A stretch of 64,000 bases of DNA. It comes from Mediterranea sp. An20 (GTDB taxonomy: Bacteria > Bacteroidota > Bacteroidia > Bacteroidales > Bacteroidaceae). The stretch covers positions 124,001 through 188,000 of the forward strand of contig NZ_NFJV01000003.1 of NCBI RefSeq assembly GCF_002160055.1. The letters run 5' to 3'. The notes below the pieces were generated by a model, which saw only the letters and a program-made list of their open reading frames with translations, was not told the DNA's origin and ran no database searches. Shown in pieces: positions 17,168 through 25,375 of this stretch. The position numbers were made by a program, and so were the translations under genes. Numbering within the stretch: position 1 is the stretch's first letter; each line of letters begins with the position of its first letter.

Positions 17168-18088
17168 CTAATAAATTCGCACGTCATACACCTTGCCGTC
17201 AAGCAATCCCACATAGCGGTCATCGGAAAAGAACCAGCTTTCGAGCGTTTTGCCTTCCATCTTATTTTCTGACTTGTGGTAGGGTTCGCCCCATGCGGCA
17301 ATGACCATCTCGCGTGTCATGCCCGTGTCCACCTTGCGGAATGCCACCTGCCTACCGTATTTCTCGCCGTAACGTTCCGTCAGTGAGGCGATACGGGCGG
17401 CACTCACAAACTCATATACCTCGTCGCCACCTATGGAAAAGGCTTCCACGCGAACCCCGTCCTTGCCCTCCATGAGAAGGAATGCGCCGTCGCTGTTCAT
17501 CTTCAGGCCGACATCCACGCAGCGGTATTCTGCCCCTTCGGGGGGCGTGATGATTTGCCCGTCCTCGGTCTCAACGCGCTTGGCAAGCGAGAAGAACACT
17601 TGCCCGATATAGCGTTTCAGCTTTTCGTAGTAACCCAGGCAGGTCATGCTCCGGGGCTGCAAATAGGGGTTGAAATATACCTCGTCGCCGCTTTCCTTTT
17701 CACGCAGCAGCAGGCAACAGCCGGCTGTGAGATAATCCCTCCTTGTCCAGACCTTCAACACCTCGTAATACTTTCCCACCACCGCTTCGGCAGGGGTATT
17801 GCCCCGTCCGTCATCCTTGTATATCTGTCTCTCGCTCCCGGCAAGGAAGTTGCCCGTGAAGAAAGTGTCGTAATAGCCCTGGCTGTCATTCCTTGCCCCG
17901 TGCATGTAGAGGGTCTGTCCGGGCAGGGCGGCAAAACTTCGCTCGTCCACGTTCGTCAGGCTGTCGTAGGGCTGCGCGTTCTGCACGGTGTATTCCTTTA
18001 GCTCGTCGTTCTTGGGGACGATGTTAAGCTGCGCCCCTGCATGAAGACCGGCGGCCAGGAACAGTATCAGGATAGAAATGGTTTTCAT
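17168..18088 (-). CDS. Exported protein with BamE/DUF2845-like C-terminus
   Basis: The ATG at 18088 is taken as the start because it gives a clean signal peptide (MKTISILILFLAAGLHAGAQ); an in-frame ATG lies two codons upstream. The product is about 306 residues and periplasmic. The C-terminal part (residues about 255-300) has GMTREMVIAAWGEPYHKSE, the typical helix-turn of BamE/SmpA- or DUF2845-like modules. It lies 33 nt downstream of the DUF1266 gene, so the two likely form an operon. Inferred role: periplasmic protection against delivered toxins. Confidence 0.8.
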   Translation of the reverse strand: MKTISILILFLAAGLHAGAQLNIVPKNDELKEYTVQNAQPYDSLTNVDERSFAALPGQTLYMHGARNDSQGYYDTFFTGNFLAGSERQIYKDDGRGNTPAEAVVGKYYEVLKVWTRRDYLTAGCCLLLREKESGDEVYFNPYLQPRSMTCLGYYEKLKRYIGQVFFSLAKRVETEDGQIITPPEGAEYRCVDVGLKMNSDGAFLLMEGKDGVRVEAFSIGGDEVYEFVSAARIASLTERYGEKYGRQVAFRKVDTGMTREMVIAAWGEPYHKSENKMEGKTLESWFFSDDRYVGLLDGKVYDVRIY

Positions 18089-18121
18089 ACACATTCTGTT
18101 TTATGGTTCAAGAAAAGGAGG

Positions 18122-18934
18122 CTACCATTTCACATAGCTCCACGGGCTTTCAGGCTTTTCAAGCAGTTCTTTCGCCAGACCCGACATGTTCGCGCTGCCC
18201 ATAGAAAGGGTACGTCCCAGCACATAGCTGTACGCGTAGTCTTTCCAGCCTGTATAGGCATCCTTTGTCATTTCATACGCCACATCCACGCACTGCAGGC
18301 ACAGGTCCTTGTCGATAAAGCCTTGTTCATGGCAAAGGCGGGCAATGAAGTTCAGACGGCCGGCGTCCCACGCCAGTACACCGATACGGCCCATGTCCTC
18401 CTGTGAGGCGACGATGCCCTCGGAAACGAGGTATTCGAAATTGTTTTGCAGGTTCTCCAGCTTTTCCACGCAGTCGGCCACAAAATCCGAATGGTCTTTC
18501 AGTTCCTCATGTGCCCGTAGCCATTTCTTTCCTTCCTTGCCTTGCAGGAAAGCTTCATAAACATAGTGGAAAGCCGTTTGAGAGGGAGCGGACGCCAGCC
18601 ATTGCAGGGTTTCCACTGCACTCGTATGGTCCTTGATGCTGAAATAGCTGTACAGGATGGTCTCACGCACATTGTTCAATACGCCTGTGGCAAAGGTCGT
18701 GTTGAGCGTTCCTTGCTGCTGGTACACATAGAGGTTGCCAAGGCTGAACTTTCTCAGTTCCTCCTCTGTATAATGCGCGTCCGCATCCACGCGCGGCCCT
18801 TGACCGGCACTTTTCAGCTTGCCCCAGAATGCGCCCCAGCCGTCTTTCCTGACGCGCCACAACGCTTTCACCAGAAAGTTGAACACCATCAATGCTACGA
18901 ATGCGATAATGAGCAGAATAATCGTCTTTGTCAT
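18122..18934 (-). CDS. DUF1266 protein with N-terminal membrane anchor
   Basis: Starting at the ATG at 18934, the protein has about 270 residues. It has one N-terminal transmembrane helix (TKTIILLIIAFVALMVFNFL) and then a cytoplasmic or periplasmic domain. The segment GVLAWDAGRLNFIARLCHEQG near residue 195 is the hallmark W-D-x-G-R-x-x-x-x-A-R of DUF1266. Such proteins occur in polymorphic-toxin neighbourhoods. It is the first gene after the 300-bp leader repeat at 18994-19290. Confidence 0.85.
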   Translation of the reverse strand: MTKTIILLIIAFVALMVFNFLVKALWRVRKDGWGAFWGKLKSAGQGPRVDADAHYTEEELRKFSLGNLYVYQQQGTLNTTFATGVLNNVRETILYSYFSIKDHTSAVETLQWLASAPSQTAFHYVYEAFLQGKEGKKWLRAHEELKDHSDFVADCVEKLENLQNNFEYLVSEGIVASQEDMGRIGVLAWDAGRLNFIARLCHEQGFIDKDLCLQCVDVAYEMTKDAYTGWKDYAYSYVLGRTLSMGSANMSGLAKELLEKPESPWSYVKW

Positions 18935-18993
18935 AGTAACCAGTATTTTAAGATGATACAATTATCGGAATGAATGATGTGCCTTTGATAGAA

Positions 18994-19290
18994 GGTACAA
19001 AAAACGGCGGCATTCGGACACGGGAAACCCGTTGAGTGAATACCGCCGGACATGGCTTTCTTTCCGCTTTGTCCAAGTGAACAAGGAGGGATGCTGTGTC
19101 TTTGATAATGAGCAATCGGAGGTCGGGGATAACCGGACTGGAACAGGATGTAGGAACGCATGAACCCCTTTCCGTCATCCCCTTCAGGAATGGCAGCACA
19201 GGCTGTGCTATCTATAAGAAATAACTGCCTGCTGTTCCATTTTGTGCCGTCATAGTCCATTATGATATAACTGTCCCAATACAAAGGTAT
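18994..19290 (-). repeat. About 300-bp leader repeat, copy 1
   Basis: A near-identical sequence occurs at 31728-32028 in the same orientation. Both copies start about 60 nt upstream of a minus-strand gene (DUF1266 here, a MORN-repeat protein there) and end at a TAnnTTTG-like promoter. A 108-codon frame (MDYDGTKWN...) is open in both copies, so a small protein cannot be excluded, but a long transcribed leader fits the placement better. Confidence 0.75.
19282..19289 (-). promoter_or_regulatory. Candidate -7 element (TAnnTTTG)
   Basis: The minus strand reads TACCTTTG, matching the Bacteroidetes -7 consensus TAnnTTTG. It would drive the 17.2-18.9 kb operon through a leader of about 340 nt. No clear -33 element was identified. 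Confidence 0.5.
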
Positions 19291-19524
19291 AGAATTTTTC
19301 CGCTCGGCAGCAGAAATGAAGGTTAAAAGATGGCTGCGTAACGGCATTTTTCCTCAATTCAGTGCGAATGTTGAATCAAAGTCCCATATCTCTGATATTT
19401 TAGGGCATGTTTGGTGGATAATCGGCCTTGAGAGGATGATGTGCATGTCATGTGCCAGTCCTTCCGAATTGCCTAATGATTGCCCCAGAAAGGTGGACTC
19501 CAACCTGATGGTTTCATCCGTCCG
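19291..19524. other. Non-coding junction with a decayed spacer
   Basis: No gene seen. A degenerate spacer-like stretch lies at about 19406-19449 (GCATGTTTGGTGGATAATCGGCC...GTGCATGTC). The stretch joins the leader repeat to the DUF4272 gene. Confidence 0.5.
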
Positions 19525-20205
19525 TCAGGTGTCAAGTGAGATTTCGTTCCAGTCCTCTTCTTCGGAGACAAGCCATTCCAGTGCCTTTCTGCGTTCCATG
19601 ACAACTTCCTCGTCCAGTTCCCCACATTCGGTTTCGGGATTAATACGGTGATCGACACAAGCCCAGTGATAATTGTAGTATAGGTCGAACATGTCCAGAA
19701 CTTCCGTCTCAGAGCGCATCTTACAGGCCGACATGATTTCATCAAAGGTCCCGTACTGTTTGGTGAACTTGACCATTATGCGTGTGTCGCATCCGTTGCT
19801 CGGCTTCTCCATCTCTTCGGAAGAAATAAGACCGAGTGCCCACATCAGGGCATAACAGGATTCTGCATTCCAGCTCACATTGACACTCAACCGTTCGTCG
19901 CAATCGCCCGTTATGATTTTCAATTCGTCAGGATACAGTTCGTTCTTGACATCGAACTGTTCAAGAAAGGAACAGATCATTTTCCTTCCTTCGTTTTCAA
20001 AAAATTCCCGGTCGCTGTTGTAGTCACAGGCAAGCATGGCGCTGAAAAAGCTGGCGAGAAAACGCTTGCATACCTGCTCTTGTGTCTTGCATAGCCGCTC
20101 CTCACCAATCAAGGGCAATCCCTCGCAGTGGTCGATACCAAGGGCATTGACCACTTTTAGTGTTTTCTCCCTTCGTTTGAGAGCTTCATTTTTCATTTTC
20201 TTCAT
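19525..20205 (-). CDS. DUF4272 protein
   Basis: A 226-residue soluble protein. Features matching DUF4272: the opening R-R-x-x-x-L-x-V-x-x-A-L-G-I, a W-N-A-E-S-C-Y-A-L-M-W-A-L-G-L core around residue 115-130, and the late R-R-K-A-L-E-W-L segment. DUF4272 occurs in toxin-immunity loci. It is GC-rich like its neighbours to the right and probably heads or ends the 20.2-22.7 kb group. Confidence 0.85.
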   Translation of the reverse strand: MKKMKNEALKRREKTLKVVNALGIDHCEGLPLIGEERLCKTQEQVCKRFLASFFSAMLACDYNSDREFFENEGRKMICSFLEQFDVKNELYPDELKIITGDCDERLSVNVSWNAESCYALMWALGLISSEEMEKPSNGCDTRIMVKFTKQYGTFDEIMSACKMRSETEVLDMFDLYYNYHWACVDHRINPETECGELDEEVVMERRKALEWLVSEEEDWNEISLDT

Positions 20206-20247
20206 AATCCCTATTTTAAGTAATTGATATTTGTTCGGATAATCCCA

Positions 20248-20445
20248 TCATCCTGTCAAGCCGTTCCATATCCTGCCATCTGTTTGTTTCTTCAACAGGG
20301 CGACAGACTCTTTGAGTTGGGGCAGTCCGTCAAAGAAGTCCAGGTCGAACCTGATGGTGGAACCGTTTGCCAGCGATACTGTCAGAATTCCTTTTATTTG
20401 TTGCCAATGTGATTGTCGTTTATTTCTTCTTCTACTGTACGACAA
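20248..20445 (-). CDS. Small protein overlapping the DUF3137 gene end
   Basis: A 65-residue frame starts inside the last 52 bases of the DUF3137 gene and reads MSYSRRRNKRQSHWQ, then a plausible folded part (LTVSLANGSTIRFDLDFFDG). The overlap and the sensible composition support translational coupling. It may instead be a chance frame, and no family is recognised. Confidence 0.45.
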   Translation of the reverse strand: MSYSRRRNKRQSHWQQIKGILTVSLANGSTIRFDLDFFDGLPQLKESVALLKKQTDGRIWNGLTG

Positions 20446-21443
20446 AAATCTATCTCTTTATACAGCTGCTCCAGCAGGCGCTCGTCGTCCAGTGACTTCC
20501 GTCCGGGACGCAGGAATCCGTCCGGCGTTTCCGAGGCGTAATAGAGCATGTTGCCGTTGAACGAGAGCATCAGGTCGCGGTCGAACGACTTCCGCAGTTC
20601 CGTCAGTTTCCTCATCATCGCCGGGGTGAGTATCATGCGGGCTTCCACCTCGTCATCCGCATAGACCACGAACAGCCTTTCAAATTCCGGGTCTTCCAGA
20701 TGCACGAACTTCGCGCTGTATTTGTCCTTGAAGCCCTGCACCGTCTGGGCGAGATACCCGACTTTGCCCTCCAGATGGTCGGGCAGCAGCATCACATACC
20801 CCCGGAAGGTGCGGCGGAGCGCACAGCACCCGAACATGCCCCGGAAGCTGTGCATGGTGCTCTCGATCCGGCTGCCGAAGATGGGGCGGATGAAATACTG
20901 GTACGGCACCTCAAGGAAGTTGAAGAAGGAGAAGTCCTTCTTGTTCGAGGACGTGATGCCCACATCGGCCACGGTAATGCAACGGTCGCCCGACGGGACT
21001 TCCACATAGCCGTAGCAGGTCGAGCTGATCGGAACGTCCGAACCCGGAGTGGCGAACAGCCGGCTGTTTTCCAAGGCTTTCAGGTCCAGCCTCGCGGTCG
21101 GCGCGTACCGGGCCGAGGGGAACAGGGCGGCAAGGATGCCGGCCATCAGTCCGTTTTCCTGGCGGTTCAGGGCGTTGAAGCTTTTCATAAAAGCGTAATG
21201 GAAGATGTAGAACGCGATGAAGCCGAACATGATGTACTTCCAGTTGTTCATTGAGGTTTCGTAGTCTGCCGTCTCGTAGTTGAACAGCAGGCTCCCGAAA
21301 AGACAGAAGGCAAACCAGCACAGGGTGGCGGTATAGACAATGACGGTCAGACACCGCACCACCCGCCGCAACCGGCGGACACGGGACAGCCCTTTCCGCA
21401 AATGCCGCGACAGGGCCTTGAAGTCTATGGGGTTCTGTTCCAT
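20394..21443 (-). CDS. DUF3137 membrane protein
   Basis: A 349-residue protein with two transmembrane helices near residues 30-90 (VIVYTATLCWFAFCLFG and YIMFGFIAFYIFHYAF), then a large soluble domain containing GYVMLLPDHLEGKVGY and LEDPEFERLFVVYADDEVEAR, typical of DUF3137. It lies 8 nt downstream of lemA. LemA-DUF3137 pairs are widespread and of unclear role. Finding the pair inside an immunity array is unusual. Confidence 0.88.
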   Translation of the reverse strand: MEQNPIDFKALSRHLRKGLSRVRRLRRVVRCLTVIVYTATLCWFAFCLFGSLLFNYETADYETSMNNWKYIMFGFIAFYIFHYAFMKSFNALNRQENGLMAGILAALFPSARYAPTARLDLKALENSRLFATPGSDVPISSTCYGYVEVPSGDRCITVADVGITSSNKKDFSFFNFLEVPYQYFIRPIFGSRIESTMHSFRGMFGCCALRRTFRGYVMLLPDHLEGKVGYLAQTVQGFKDKYSAKFVHLEDPEFERLFVVYADDEVEARMILTPAMMRKLTELRKSFDRDLMLSFNGNMLYYASETPDGFLRPGRKSLDDERLLEQLYKEIDFCRTVEEEINDNHIGNK

Positions 21444-21451
21444 ACTTTCCG

Positions 21452-22012
21452 CTATTTAAACAGTTCCTTTACATTCACCGCAGCCATCTCGGTTTCCGGA
21501 AACTCGACAAGTTCCTGTTGCTCATGCCTGCGCCACGATGCGATTATCGAGGACGGAAACATTTCGATGGCGTTGTTGTAGTCGGTCACGGCCGCATTGT
21601 AGGTGCGGCGGATGGCCTGGATCTCGTTCTCCATTTCCGCAATCTGGCACTGGAGGTGGTGGAACTGTTCGTTGGCTTTCAGCTCCGGGTAGTTCTCCAC
21701 CGCCACGTTCAGCTTCCCCAGCAGGGAAGAAATCTCCGTTCCTCCCTTGATCTGTTCCGATTCGGACGCGTTGGAAACCTTGGAACGCAATTCAGCGATG
21801 CGGGTAAGTATCTCGTTCTCATGCCCCATATATGCCTTGACGGAGGCGACAAGATTGGGAATCAGGTCGTTCCTTTGCTTCAGGGCCACGCAGATGCCGC
21901 TCTTGCATTGCTTGACACGGTTCTTCTTCGCAATAAGGCTGTTGTTGGTGAATACTGCCCATAAGATGATGATGAACAGAACCACGATGACGGATATAAC
22001 GGCTATAATCAT
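21452..22012 (-). CDS. lemA: LemA family protein
   Basis: A 186-residue protein. An N-terminal transmembrane helix (IIAVISVIVVLFIIILWAVF) is followed by the LemA signature Q-R-N-D-L-I-P-N-L-V-A-S-V-K-A-Y and E-N-Y-P-E-L-K-A-N, and then Y-N-A-A-V-T-D-Y-N near the end. LemA proteins form coiled helical bundles outside the membrane. It is encoded directly upstream of the DUF3137 gene, with which it probably forms a complex; this is inferred from conserved pairing. Confidence 0.92.
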   Translation of the reverse strand: MIIAVISVIVVLFIIILWAVFTNNSLIAKKNRVKQCKSGICVALKQRNDLIPNLVASVKAYMGHENEILTRIAELRSKVSNASESEQIKGGTEISSLLGKLNVAVENYPELKANEQFHHLQCQIAEMENEIQAIRRTYNAAVTDYNNAIEMFPSSIIASWRRHEQQELVEFPETEMAAVNVKELFK

Positions 22013-22025
22013 ACATCAGACGGTT

Positions 22026-22733
22026 TTAGTTATACAATTCAGCCGGTATCAGTCGGATGGTTCCTTCCCAATAAAAATGAGGCACAATGCCGTCGGATGG
22101 CAGATAGCCTTTAGGCAGGCGTTTATAGTCCAGTACGAGTTTCTGTACTTGAACGTCCGCACCCTCCACCGGTTCTCCGTTCAGGGTTACGGTGGACCAG
22201 CAGTCCTCATACTTCGCTAAATCCACCACGCCTTCGCATCCCGGTGCCACAGGCTGCCGTCCTTCGCACATGTTGCGCAGGTTTTTCATCACTCTTTGCA
22301 GCCATTCCGTATCGTACATGTGCGCCTTGTCCAAAGCGTAGATGCCTACGGCATAGAAAGAATCGTTTTCATGCTTCACGCCTTTCCATGCCTCTGCCGG
22401 TGCGCTGATGATTCCGGCATATACAATCTGTCCTTCCGTGAACTTTCTCAGCCATTTGCCTTTGCCCAGCCACGGGGCCTTGCCTGCCAGTTTCTTGAAG
22501 AGCTCGGTTTCCGTACTGCGCGGTGTCGGCATGTATGGTTTCAGCCTGTCAAGCTGTGTCGGATTCTTGTACAGTTCCCTGTCGCGCTTGGCTTCTTCGG
22601 CCTCCCTTGCGCGTCGGGCCGCAAGTTTCTCGCGGTATTTACTCACGTCAAGACCCTGGGCCTCCATCTGGTCAAGGTCTTTCTCCGTCATGGTTTTCTC
22701 CCATTCGGTAGCTGCATTCTTGAAAAGTGCCAT
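22026..22733 (-). CDS. Hypothetical protein, first gene of the LemA operon
   Basis: A 235-residue soluble protein. It has a highly charged helical N-terminus (KYREKLAARRAREAEEAKRD) and a globular C-terminal half rich in aromatic residues. No family recognised. It is 13 nt upstream of lemA and shares its GC content, so it is likely co-transcribed. A type A spacer lies just upstream of its start. Confidence 0.8.
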   Translation of the reverse strand: MALFKNAATEWEKTMTEKDLDQMEAQGLDVSKYREKLAARRAREAEEAKRDRELYKNPTQLDRLKPYMPTPRSTETELFKKLAGKAPWLGKGKWLRKFTEGQIVYAGIISAPAEAWKGVKHENDSFYAVGIYALDKAHMYDTEWLQRVMKNLRNMCEGRQPVAPGCEGVVDLAKYEDCWSTVTLNGEPVEGADVQVQKLVLDYKRLPKGYLPSDGIVPHFYWEGTIRLIPAELYN

Positions 22734-22753
22734 ATTCGTATAATTTTAAAGGG

Positions 22754-22800
22754 TTATGTTCGGCAGCGTTCCGCTTATTCAGTCGGTTTGCTGTCTATTA
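22754..22800 (-). repeat. Array spacer, type A, stop-lost variant
   Basis: TTATGTTCGGCAGCGTTCCGC...GTCGGTTTGCTGTCTATTA. The terminal TTTGTTA is mutated to TCTATTA, so the gene at 22775 reads into it. Confidence 0.8.
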
Positions 22801-23149
22801 TCTGCTTATTTATAGTTCTCAAAAATGAATTAATTACCTCAAATTCACCTCTATTACATTTAATCTTGAAAATAGTTTCTGAGGTTGTTTTATAAACCAT
22901 CATTAAAGTTTCTTTCCTGTAACTAAACACAACATTACTTAAGTCGGTCATTCCCTTACCGCCCTTGCCAAATCTATAAGGGAAATAATATTTTACCTTT
23001 TGATTGCCTCTGTCAATATCAATATAACCATTCTTGTTTGAGCCACAAACGATACTTAAATGCAGATTGTTATTTGTCTCAATATGCGAAGATATAAAAG
23101 GGACAGAAAAAAGAAACATACTCATCAATATTGTCAGTACGATTTTCAT
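22775..23149 (-). CDS. Small exported protein with spacer-encoded tail
   Basis: A 124-residue protein. It has a signal peptide-like N-terminus (MKIVLTILMSMFLFSVPFIS) and then a strand-rich domain. The last residues (IIDSKPTE) are read from the 22754-22800 spacer. Probably periplasmic; an immunity role is inferred from position. No family recognised. Confidence 0.75.
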   Translation of the reverse strand: MKIVLTILMSMFLFSVPFISSHIETNNNLHLSIVCGSNKNGYIDIDRGNQKVKYYFPYRFGKGGKGMTDLSNVVFSYRKETLMMVYKTTSETIFKIKCNRGEFEVINSFLRTINKQIIDSKPTE

Positions 23150-23182
23150 TCTAATACATTCTTTTTTAGACTATATAGCAGA

Positions 23183-23230
23183 TAATGTTTGGCAGCTAAT
23201 CACCATTTCTGGCGAATGAGGTGCATGTTA
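23183..23230 (-). repeat. Array spacer, type B hairpin
   Basis: GGCAGCTAATCACCATTTCTGG, then CGAATGAGGTGCATGTTA. The arms form an imperfect inner stem, and GCA pairs with TGC outside it. Confidence 0.85.
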
Positions 23231-23237
23231 CCAACAT

Positions 23238-23456
23238 TCATTCTATCTTTAATATTAATAGGTTAGAAACATCATTTGCCCCACCTCTACTCGAATCTAC
23301 ATCCACGAAGACATTTCCACATTTACAAGTAGAATATGTGTCAGGAACTGATTGTATAATCGACCTACAATTTAAACATAAATAAAACACATCTTTACCA
23401 GCAGGAAAACCTTCGTGCTGGTAATCTACAATTACTATATTTCTTTTTTTCTTCAT
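23238..23456 (-). CDS. Small zinc-ribbon protein (72 aa)
   Basis: A 72-residue protein with two Cys pairs, C-L-N-C and C-K-C, spaced like a zinc ribbon (residues about 27-46). There is no signal peptide. Similar one-domain zinc-ribbon proteins recur in immunity arrays. The target is unknown. Confidence 0.75.
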   Translation of the reverse strand: MKKKRNIVIVDYQHEGFPAGKDVFYLCLNCRSIIQSVPDTYSTCKCGNVFVDVDSSRGGANDVSNLLILKIE

Positions 23457-23468
23457 TTTTTCTAATTA

Positions 23469-23515
23469 TAATGTTTGGCAGCGTTCCGCTTACTCAGTCG
23501 GTTTGCTGTTTGTTA
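23469..23515 (-). repeat. Array spacer, type A hairpin (canonical)
   Basis: TAATGTTTGGCAGCGTTCCGC...GTCGGTTTGCTGTTTGTTA. CAGC-3nt-CCG pairs with CGG-3nt-GCTG. Confidence 0.9.
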
Positions 23516-23802
23516 GTCGCGCTTCTTAGATTCATCTCTTGTTTTAGTGTGTTCTCGCATTTTAATTCAGAGCAATAGAATCGAGGATGTTCAATTCCTT
23601 GTCTATAGCATTCATTGGCTAAATCATCCAGTTTTTGAATCGCACTATCAAACCATTCATATTCTTCTTTACTGATAAGATAATATCGTTCAAACCAAAA
23701 CCAATGACAGATAGTGACTATCATTATGTATTGTTTAACTACAGGATTAAATCCAACTGAATAAAATCCGTCATTTCTTATCTTTTCATTTAATAATTCC
23801 AT
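23494..23802 (-). CDS. Hypothetical array protein with spacer-encoded tail (102 aa)
   Basis: A 102-residue soluble, aromatic-rich protein (ICHWFWFERYYLISKEEYEWF). The frame passes the spacer's TAAC out of phase and ends TNKQQTD inside the 23469-23515 repeat. No family recognised. Single-gene cassette. Confidence 0.75.
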   Translation of the reverse strand: MELLNEKIRNDGFYSVGFNPVVKQYIMIVTICHWFWFERYYLISKEEYEWFDSAIQKLDDLANECYRQGIEHPRFYCSELKCENTLKQEMNLRSATNKQQTD

Positions 23803-23821
23803 CTTCTCACTATTGCACTAC

Positions 23822-23865
23822 TAATGTTTGACAGCGTTCAGCTTCAGTCGGTTTGCTGTTTGTTA
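23822..23865 (-). repeat. Array spacer, type A hairpin
   Basis: TAATGTTTGACAGCGTTCAGC...AGTCGGTTTGCTGTTTGTTA. Confidence 0.85.
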
Positions 23866-24507
23866 GTTTGAAAATTTATTTGATTCTTCGAAATATCGTA
23901 ATACATTCTTATACCATCTTCCACATTTATCATTTTGATAATAAGATATAGCAAGTTCTTTAGCTTTTTTCTCATTACCAGTGATATAATACATCGTAAT
24001 TATCATAAGGATAGAATGATCTTTAGAATTCCACCAAATATAATCTTTATTATTCTCAAAATCCATAAGTATATCCTGGATTGTTGTTCTTTCATTAAGG
24101 AAACTTAATATTTCCTTGAATGGCATATTGTCAAGATTAAATACATTTAAAAGATCATCTAATGATAACAAGTCAAACGATACAGCCCCTTTTCCAGAAA
24201 TAAAACCTGAATTAATATTGAGAACAATTCCAACCTTCTCAAAATCTGTTTTGGCATCTATCAGAACAGAAGCCATCTTTTCAATTTTTGGCGAATTATA
24301 GAATAAATGAATACTTATATAGCCTATGCCATTAGTGAATCGAGGATTAACGGAGGAATTGATAAGAATCGTTTGCTTGAAATCTCCTACTTTACGATGA
24401 AAACACATCTTAGATTTGTTCCATCTGTATCCATATTTGGATAAAGTTGAAATAAACCCTTGTTCTAATACATTTCTTATTGCTATTCGTAATTCTTCTG
24501 CTTTCAT
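23863..24507 (-). CDS. DUF4304-like immunity-type protein
   Basis: Starting at the ATG at 24507 the protein has 214 residues. The N-terminal part (YGYRWNKSKMCFHRKVGDFKQ, then QTILINSSVNPRF) resembles DUF4304, where a G-[FY]-x-x-x-x-x-x-[FY]-x-R motif precedes a strand of the query-like I-x-I/L type. The C-terminal half contains a helical hairpin. The match is tentative; compare the clearer DUF4304 protein at 29190. Confidence 0.7.
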   Translation of the reverse strand: MKAEELRIAIRNVLEQGFISTLSKYGYRWNKSKMCFHRKVGDFKQTILINSSVNPRFTNGIGYISIHLFYNSPKIEKMASVLIDAKTDFEKVGIVLNINSGFISGKGAVSFDLLSLDDLLNVFNLDNMPFKEILSFLNERTTIQDILMDFENNKDYIWWNSKDHSILMIITMYYITGNEKKAKELAISYYQNDKCGRWYKNVLRYFEESNKFSN

Positions 24508-24521
24508 ATTAAAAATCAAAC

Positions 24522-24569
24522 TAATGTTTGGCAGCTAATCGCCATTAGAGGCGATTGAGGTGCATGTTA
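24522..24569 (-). repeat. Array spacer, type B hairpin (canonical)
   Basis: GGCAGCTAATCGCCATTAGAGG, then CGATTGAGGTGCATGTTA. AATCGCC pairs with GGCGATT and GCA with TGC. Confidence 0.9.
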
Positions 24570-24586
24570 TCGACATTGATAAATTG

Positions 24587-24892
24587 TTATTTTAATATCA
24601 CGACAAACTTTTGTTTAGCATTCCTGTCATAATAATTCAAATCTACCTTTTGCAAAATATCCAAAACCTCCTTTCTTTCCAAAGGTTCTTTTTGCATAAA
24701 GCAATTAGAATGATAAATCACTAATTCAAAATCAGGCATCTCGGTAAACCAAGACAAATCACTGATACATTCCTCAAATGAATTTAGATTGTTTGAAAAG
24801 TAATCAGGAAATTTGAGTATGTCTCTGAATATCCTGTAACAGTCGGCTATAGTTTGAACCTCAAGTCCTTCTATTTCTATTATTTTCTTCAT
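24587..24892 (-). CDS. Barstar-family ribonuclease inhibitor
   Basis: A 101-residue protein with the barstar pattern: IEIEGLEVQTIADCYRIFRD, then the diagnostic F-P-D-Y-F-S-N-N-L-N-S-F-E-E-C-I-S-D-L segment near residues 28-46, and a final beta strand (KFVVILK). Barstar proteins bind and block barnase-type secreted RNases. No barnase gene is nearby, which fits an orphan immunity cassette. Confidence 0.92.
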   Translation of the reverse strand: MKKIIEIEGLEVQTIADCYRIFRDILKFPDYFSNNLNSFEECISDLSWFTEMPDFELVIYHSNCFMQKEPLERKEVLDILQKVDLNYYDRNAKQKFVVILK

Positions 24893-24911
24893 TTGAATTT
24901 CTTTTTGTCAA

Positions 24912-24959
24912 TAATGTTTAGCTACTAATCGCCATTTGTGACGATTGAGGTGCGTGTTA
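24912..24959 (-). repeat. Array spacer, type B hairpin
   Basis: TAATGTTTAGCTACTAATCGCC then ACGATTGAGGTGCGTGTTA. The spacer TAA is the stop codon of the gene at 24957. Confidence 0.85.
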
Positions 24960-25292
24960 CCTGCTTTTCCGAGTTATTACAATATCGTCAAACGTTAATA
25001 GTAACGGCTGACCGTCCGGTTTATATTCCCTCCAATTTTCAACGCTTGGGTCTTCATAATCCATCATCAAGTGATAATAATTATAAATTCCAGCACTTTC
25101 TGGTGGTAAATTCGGCAGACTGTGTATGTTATAGTATCCTACGTTTTCCAGCCCTTTTTCTTCAATCAGTTTCAACCAACCTAAAGCCTTATCTATTTGC
25201 TGAAGATAGGGAAGTTCCTGTTGATTGCCATGTTTCAAAGCATCAACAGTTTTTATTCGTTCTTTTTGTAACAATTCAATAATATCTTTCAT
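24957..25292 (-). CDS. Hypothetical array protein (111 aa)
   Basis: A 111-residue soluble protein, helical at the N-terminus with a strand-rich C-terminus (PLLLTFDDIVITRKSR). Its stop codon is the TAA of the adjoining spacer's TAAC. No family recognised. Confidence 0.78.
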   Translation of the reverse strand: MKDIIELLQKERIKTVDALKHGNQQELPYLQQIDKALGWLKLIEEKGLENVGYYNIHSLPNLPPESAGIYNYYHLMMDYEDPSVENWREYKPDGQPLLLTFDDIVITRKSR

Positions 25293-25314
25293 CCTTATTT
25301 TAATTATTAGCAGG

Positions 25315-25365
25315 TAATGTTCGGCGGATAAACCACCTTACCTTAAAAGTTTCATCTGCTTGTTA
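25315..25365 (-). repeat. Array spacer, type C variant
   Basis: TAATGTTCGGCGGATAAACCACC...TTTCATCTGCTTGTTA. Confidence 0.75.
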
Positions 25366-25375
25366 GCAACCGCTT

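Noticed and set aside
18931..19347. Conserved frame MDYDGTKWN as a real protein gene (also 31660-32022)
   Set aside because: Not certain enough: no recognisable fold and no clear ribosome-binding context; kept as part of a leader repeat.
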